Below are positions 60,770 through 64,000 of a stretch of 64,000 bases of DNA, one piece after another. The notes beneath the pieces are model-generated. The model was given only the letters and a program-made list of their open reading frames with translations. It was not told the origin of the DNA and did not search any database. The position numbers and the translations under genes were made by a program. Numbering within the stretch: the first letter of the stretch is position 1; every line of letters begins with the position of its first letter. Source of the stretch: Streptomyces sp. NBRC 110028 (GTDB lineage: Bacteria > Actinomycetota > Actinomycetes > Streptomycetales > Streptomycetaceae); the NCBI RefSeq assembly GCF_001417735.1, contig NZ_BBUZ01000028.1:62001-126000 (forward strand), given 5' to 3'.

Positions 60770-61828
60770 TCAGTGCCGAGGCGGGGCCGTGGAGGCGCGG
60801 GCCATGAGTTCGGCGCGCACCATCGCCACCCCGCCCGGCGGCTGCGGCTCACGGCCCAGGGCCAGCCGCCCGGCCCGTACGCCCGCCTCGTGCAGCGGCA
60901 GCCGGACCGTGGTCAGGGCGGGGACGGCGTCGGCGCTGAAGGGGAGGTCGTCGAAGCCCGCGACCGACACGTCCTCGGGGATGCGCAGGCCCTGGTCGCG
61001 CAGGGCCGCGCAGACGCCGAGGGCGATGGTGTCGTTGGCGGCGACGACGGCGGTCAAGCCGACGTCGCGGCGCAGGAGTTCGAGGGTGGCGTCGTAGCCG
61101 GAGGCCCGGTCGTACAGGCCGTGGACGGTCAGCCGCCGCGCGTCCGCGTCGAGCCCGGCCGCGGCCAGGGCCTCGCGGTGGCCCTCCAGCCGGTGGCGGG
61201 TGGTGGTGCGGTCGGCGGGGCCCGCGACGTAGCCGATGCGGCGGTGGCCGAGGGCCAGCAGATGCTCCGTCAGCCGCCGGGCGCCGCCGCGGTTGTCGAA
61301 GGTGAGGGTGATCGCGTCCTCGATCGGGGGCCGTCCGCACAGCACCACCCGGGTGCCGGAGGCGGCGAGCCGGGACGCCTTGGTGGCGACGGCGGCCGCG
61401 TGGTCGGGGTGTTCGACCGCGCCGCCGGTGAGGACGACGGCGGCGGCGCGCTGGCGCTGGAGGAGGGTGAGGTAGTTCAGCTCGCGCTCGGGCGAGCCGC
61501 CCGTGTTGCAGATGACGGCCAGCTTCTCGGCGCCCCGCCCCGGCTCGGTGCCGGCGCCGCCCGGGGGACCCATCTCGGACTGCACGGCGCCCGCGATGAT
61601 GCCGAAGAAGGGGTCCGCGATGTCGTTGACCAGCACCCCGACCAGATCGGACGTGGCGGCGGCGAGAGCGCTTGCCGGTCCGTTGACCACGTACTCCAGA
61701 TCCTCCACGGCACGCAGCACCCGGGCCCGGGTCGATTCGGCGACCGGATAGTTGCCGCTCAGGACGCGCGACACGGTGGCCGCCGAGACCCGAGCCCGTG
61801 CGGCCACGTCGGCCAGGGTCACTGCCAT
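60770..61828 (-). CDS. LacI-family transcriptional regulator
   Basis: 352 aa. HTH at residues about 4-25 (TLADVAARARVSAATVSRVLSGN) with the LacI hinge, followed by a periplasmic-binding-protein-like ligand domain (VGVLVNDIADPFFGIIAG; GVCAALRDQGLRIPEDVSVAGFDDLPFSADAVPALTTVRLPL). Its ligand-contact region does not allow the sugar to be named. Divergent from the Gfo/Idh/MocA-PmoA operon with an AAGCGCTT-type operator in between, so it most likely controls those genes. It is not obviously CebR: that gene usually sits beside a cellobiose ABC transporter, absent here. Confidence 0.9.
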   Translation of the reverse strand: MAVTLADVAARARVSAATVSRVLSGNYPVAESTRARVLRAVEDLEYVVNGPASALAAATSDLVGVLVNDIADPFFGIIAGAVQSEMGPPGGAGTEPGRGAEKLAVICNTGGSPERELNYLTLLQRQRAAAVVLTGGAVEHPDHAAAVATKASRLAASGTRVVLCGRPPIEDAITLTFDNRGGARRLTEHLLALGHRRIGYVAGPADRTTTRHRLEGHREALAAAGLDADARRLTVHGLYDRASGYDATLELLRRDVGLTAVVAANDTIALGVCAALRDQGLRIPEDVSVAGFDDLPFSADAVPALTTVRLPLHEAGVRAGRLALGREPQPPGGVAMVRAELMARASTAPPRH

Positions 61829-62054
61829 GTTTCCTCCGTTGGATGGTCACCTGGGTCGTTGGTGGGACACCGCGTGCGCCAGGGGCTGTCTTGCCGATCA
61901 TGCCGGGCGACAAGACACCCCCTGGTGGGGCCGGGTCAATGCTCTCACTGGTCAGGGCCGCCGCGGCCCTCGCGTACCGAACCGGGAACGGGTGCGGGAA
62001 TCTGTTCGCCGGGGTCTTGTCCTGACATCCGGACCGTGCCTAGGGTCGACCCTC

Positions 62055-62068
62055 GGCAAGCGCTTTCC
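62055..62068. promoter_or_regulatory. Candidate LacI-type operator
   Basis: GGCAAGCGCTTTCC around the perfect core AAGCGCTT (62058-62065), a typical LacI-family half-site arrangement, 26 bp before the oxidoreductase ATG and 227 bp from the regulator's start. Confidence 0.6.
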
Positions 62069-62094
62069 GTCCCGTTGGCGAGGAGCCTCACTCC

Positions 62095-63261
62095 ATGGCC
62101 GCAGCAGCCACCGCCCGTATCCGTGCCGCAGTCATCGGCACGGGAGCCATCGTCACGGGCAGCCATCTGCCCGCCCTGCGTGATCACGCCGACCGCGTCG
62201 AGCTGGTCGCCGCGGTCGATGTGGACGCCGGCCGGCTCGACGCCTTCCGCGCGACGGCGGCAGAGAGCGCCGGATTCACCGTCGCCGGCTATCCCGATGT
62301 GGCCGCGATGCTGGAGGCCGAGCGCCCCGACCTGGTCCTCATCGGCACCCCGCCGTCCCTGCACCGCGAGCAGACGGTGGCGGCGCTCCAGGCGGGAGCG
62401 TGGGTGCTGTGCGAGAAGCCGCTGTGCCTCACGCTCGCCGAGTACGACGAGATCGCACAAGCGGAAACGGAGGCGGGCGGGCCGTACGCGTCCGTGGTCT
62501 TCCAGCACCGCTACGGCTCGGGCGCCGTCCACGCCCAGGACCTGCTGACCACCGGCGCCCTCGGCCGCCCCCTGGTGGCCCACTGCCAGACCACCTGGCA
62601 CCGGGACACCGCGTACTACGCCGTGCCCTGGCGCGGCCGCTGGGACAGCGAGGGCGGCGGACCCTCCATGGGCCACGGCATCCACCAGATGGATCTGCTG
62701 CTCCACCTCCTCGGCGACTGGACCGAGATCCGCGCCATGGCCGGGCGGCTGGTCCACGACGTGGAGAGCGAGGACGTGTCCACCGCGCTGGTCCGCTTCG
62801 ACAACGGAGCCATGGCCACCGTCGTCAACAGCGTGCTCTCGCCCGACGAGGTCAGCCGCATCCGCATCGACTGCGCGGACGCCACCGTCGAGCTGACCCA
62901 CCTCTACGGCCACCGCAACGACGACTGGGTCTACACCCCCGCCCCGCACGTCCGCGACGAGCCCGCCCGGCAAGCGCACTGGCGCACCCTCGCCGCCGAT
63001 CTGCCCAGCTCGCACGCGGCCCAGCTGACCGGGCTACTGGACGCCATGCGGGACGGCGTACGGCCGCCGGGCAGCGGCCCGGACGCCCGCCGCACCCTCG
63101 AATTCATCGCCGCGCTCTACAAGGCGGCCTTCACCGGGCGGCCCGTGCACGCGGGAGAGATCGCGCCCGGCGACCCGTACTACGACGCCATGCACGGAAA
63201 CCACCCCGAGTGGGCTCCGAAGGCGCCCCAGGCCACGAACGCCGCGAAGAAGGAGAGCTGA
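62095..63261 (+). CDS. Gfo/Idh/MocA-family oxidoreductase
   Basis: 388 aa. N-terminal Rossmann domain (IRAAVIGTGAIVTGSHLPAL, residues about 8-27; GTPPSLH; VLCEKPLCLT with the conserved EKP). C-terminal alpha/beta domain with the GHGIHQMDLLLHLLGD substrate motif. NAD(P)-dependent oxidation/reduction of a sugar or cyclitol. No signal peptide. It starts the operon that continues with the PmoA-like gene 7 bp downstream and is controlled by the divergent LacI protein. Exact substrate unknown. Confidence 0.9.
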   Translation: MAAAATARIRAAVIGTGAIVTGSHLPALRDHADRVELVAAVDVDAGRLDAFRATAAESAGFTVAGYPDVAAMLEAERPDLVLIGTPPSLHREQTVAALQAGAWVLCEKPLCLTLAEYDEIAQAETEAGGPYASVVFQHRYGSGAVHAQDLLTTGALGRPLVAHCQTTWHRDTAYYAVPWRGRWDSEGGGPSMGHGIHQMDLLLHLLGDWTEIRAMAGRLVHDVESEDVSTALVRFDNGAMATVVNSVLSPDEVSRIRIDCADATVELTHLYGHRNDDWVYTPAPHVRDEPARQAHWRTLAADLPSSHAAQLTGLLDAMRDGVRPPGSGPDARRTLEFIAALYKAAFTGRPVHAGEIAPGDPYYDAMHGNHPEWAPKAPQATNAAKKES

Positions 63262-63268
63262 GGCCGTC

Positions 63269-64000
63269 ATGACCCAGCAGATCACCGTCACCCACACCCA
63301 CGGGACACGGATCTCGGTCGCCTCCGGCGGTGTCGAGCTGATGGCCTACGTCTACGCGCCCGACCCGGACGCCTTCGAGGCCCGCAAGCCGTACGCCCAC
63401 CCGCTGCGCACCCTCGCCGGAAGCCCGGTCTCCGGCTACCGGCCGAACGACCACCGCTGGCACAAGGGCCTGCAGATGACCTCCAGCCATCTGTCCGGCC
63501 AGAACTTCTGGGGCGGCAACTCCTACCTCGGCCCCGACCAGGGCTACCAGCGGGTCGAGGAGCGGGTCGGCTCCATGCGGCACGACGGGTTCGAGGAGTT
63601 CACGGTCACCGACGACCGGCTGCGCTTCACCGAGAAGCTCACCTGGGTCGCCAATCCTTCCCTTCACCACAGCGGCGGCCAGGAGTGGGCGCGCGAGCTG
63701 CGCACCATCGAGCTGCACTCGGTCGAGCCGGACGAGGGCACCTGGGCCCTGGACTGGTCCATCCACCTCACCAACATCCGCGGCGAGGCGCTGCACTTCG
63801 GCTCCCCGACCACCGCGGGCCGTGAGATGGCCGGATACACCGGGCTGAACTGGCGCGGCCCCCGCGACTTCACCGGCGGCGACGCCTTCGGCCCGGACGG
63901 GCGCGGCGGCGAGGGCGAGGCGGGCGCCTCGGACCTGATGGGCACCCCGGCCGCCGACGCCCCCTGGATCGCGTTCACCGGGGAGCACGACGCCATCGAC
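63269..64000 (+). CDS. PmoA-family (DUF6807) protein, 5' part (runs off window)
   Basis: First 244 codons. AAGGAG lies upstream of the ATG in the end of the oxidoreductase gene. The PmoA-like hallmark KPYAHPLRTLAG ... YRPNDHRWHKGLQMTSSHLSGQNFWGGNSY is present, followed by HSVEPDEGTWALDWSIHLTN. Bacteroidetes and actinobacterial members sit beside oxidoreductases and sugar-catabolic genes; their reaction is unknown and they are not methane monooxygenase subunits. Likely carbohydrate-binding beta-sandwich. Confidence 0.8.
   Translation, partial: MTQQITVTHTHGTRISVASGGVELMAYVYAPDPDAFEARKPYAHPLRTLAGSPVSGYRPNDHRWHKGLQMTSSHLSGQNFWGGNSYLGPDQGYQRVEERVGSMRHDGFEEFTVTDDRLRFTEKLTWVANPSLHHSGGQEWARELRTIELHSVEPDEGTWALDWSIHLTNIRGEALHFGSPTTAGREMAGYTGLNWRGPRDFTGGDAFGPDGRGGEGEAGASDLMGTPAADAPWIAFTGEHDAID

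Noticed and set aside
60770..61828. The LacI regulator as CebR itself
   Set aside because: No cellobiose transporter or beta-glucosidase genes flank it and its operator is of the AAGCGCTT type, unlike the CebR box.

Overview
The window is high-GC actinobacterial DNA and almost certainly comes from a Streptomyces chromosome. It carries adpA with its diagnostic TTA (bldA) codon next to orn, a secreted cellulase set under CebR-type boxes, a DasR-type site at a GH20 gene, several probable leaderless genes, and TTA codons confined to a few conditional genes. All calls come from reading the sequence; no database search was run.

Layout. 1-4.8 kb: a cellulase locus. A GH5/GH6 operon runs left and a CBM2-GH48 gene runs right, each behind a CebR-type operator. 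An AA10 lytic polysaccharide monooxygenase 58 kb away (60.0 kb) carries a third box, so the four enzymes look like one cellobiose-induced regulon. 4.9-8.7 kb: a Tat/lipoprotein DMFase-like protein, a Clp-N domain regulator and small orphan genes. 8.7-12.65 kb: an accessory segment abutting the 3' end of tRNA-His(GTG). It holds a TTA-containing XRE regulator, a four-gene operon with 4-nt overlaps (a 198-aa Cys/His protein, a 59-aa CxxC protein, a 41-aa Lys/Pro-rich peptide, and a long PIMT-type methyltransferase), and phage-like debris. The peptide and methyltransferase resemble a minimal aspartimide (imiditide-like) RiPP locus and are the first candidate for an undescribed system.

12.7-35.5 kb: conserved core. 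It has orn-adpA, a universal stress protein, glmS, a GH20 hexosaminidase with a DasR-like site, a leucine/branched acyl-CoA catabolic operon (carboxyltransferase, biotin carboxylase, HMG-CoA lyase, acyl-CoA dehydrogenase) divergent from its TetR regulator across a 17-bp-arm operator, an LCAD-like dehydrogenase, a TesB thioesterase, a DEAD-box helicase whose stop codon lies in a 167-bp MITE-like element, a cold-shock gene with a structured leader, and an agmatinase. 35.5-52.3 kb: a mixed region with a secreted GH65-type glucosidase, a fused asymmetric ABC exporter, an S28 peptidase, a GH3 lipoprotein, an I42-like inhibitor, a sugar isomerase, a kinase, and four truncated or broken genes.

52.3-59.9 kb: a compact cluster for a probable polyprenyl-linked glycoconjugate. 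It encodes an extended SDR epimerase, a membrane-anchored EEP-family phosphatase, a 32-aa micro-ORF, a UbiA/DPPR-synthase-like phosphoribosyltransferase, a GT4 glycosyltransferase, an LPG-synthase/flippase-like membrane protein and, beyond a terminator, UDP-glucose dehydrogenase. TTA codons in two of these genes point to bldA control. This is the second candidate for an undescribed pathway. 60-64 kb: the LPMO, then a LacI regulator divergent from a Gfo/Idh/MocA oxidoreductase and a PmoA-like gene cut by the window end.
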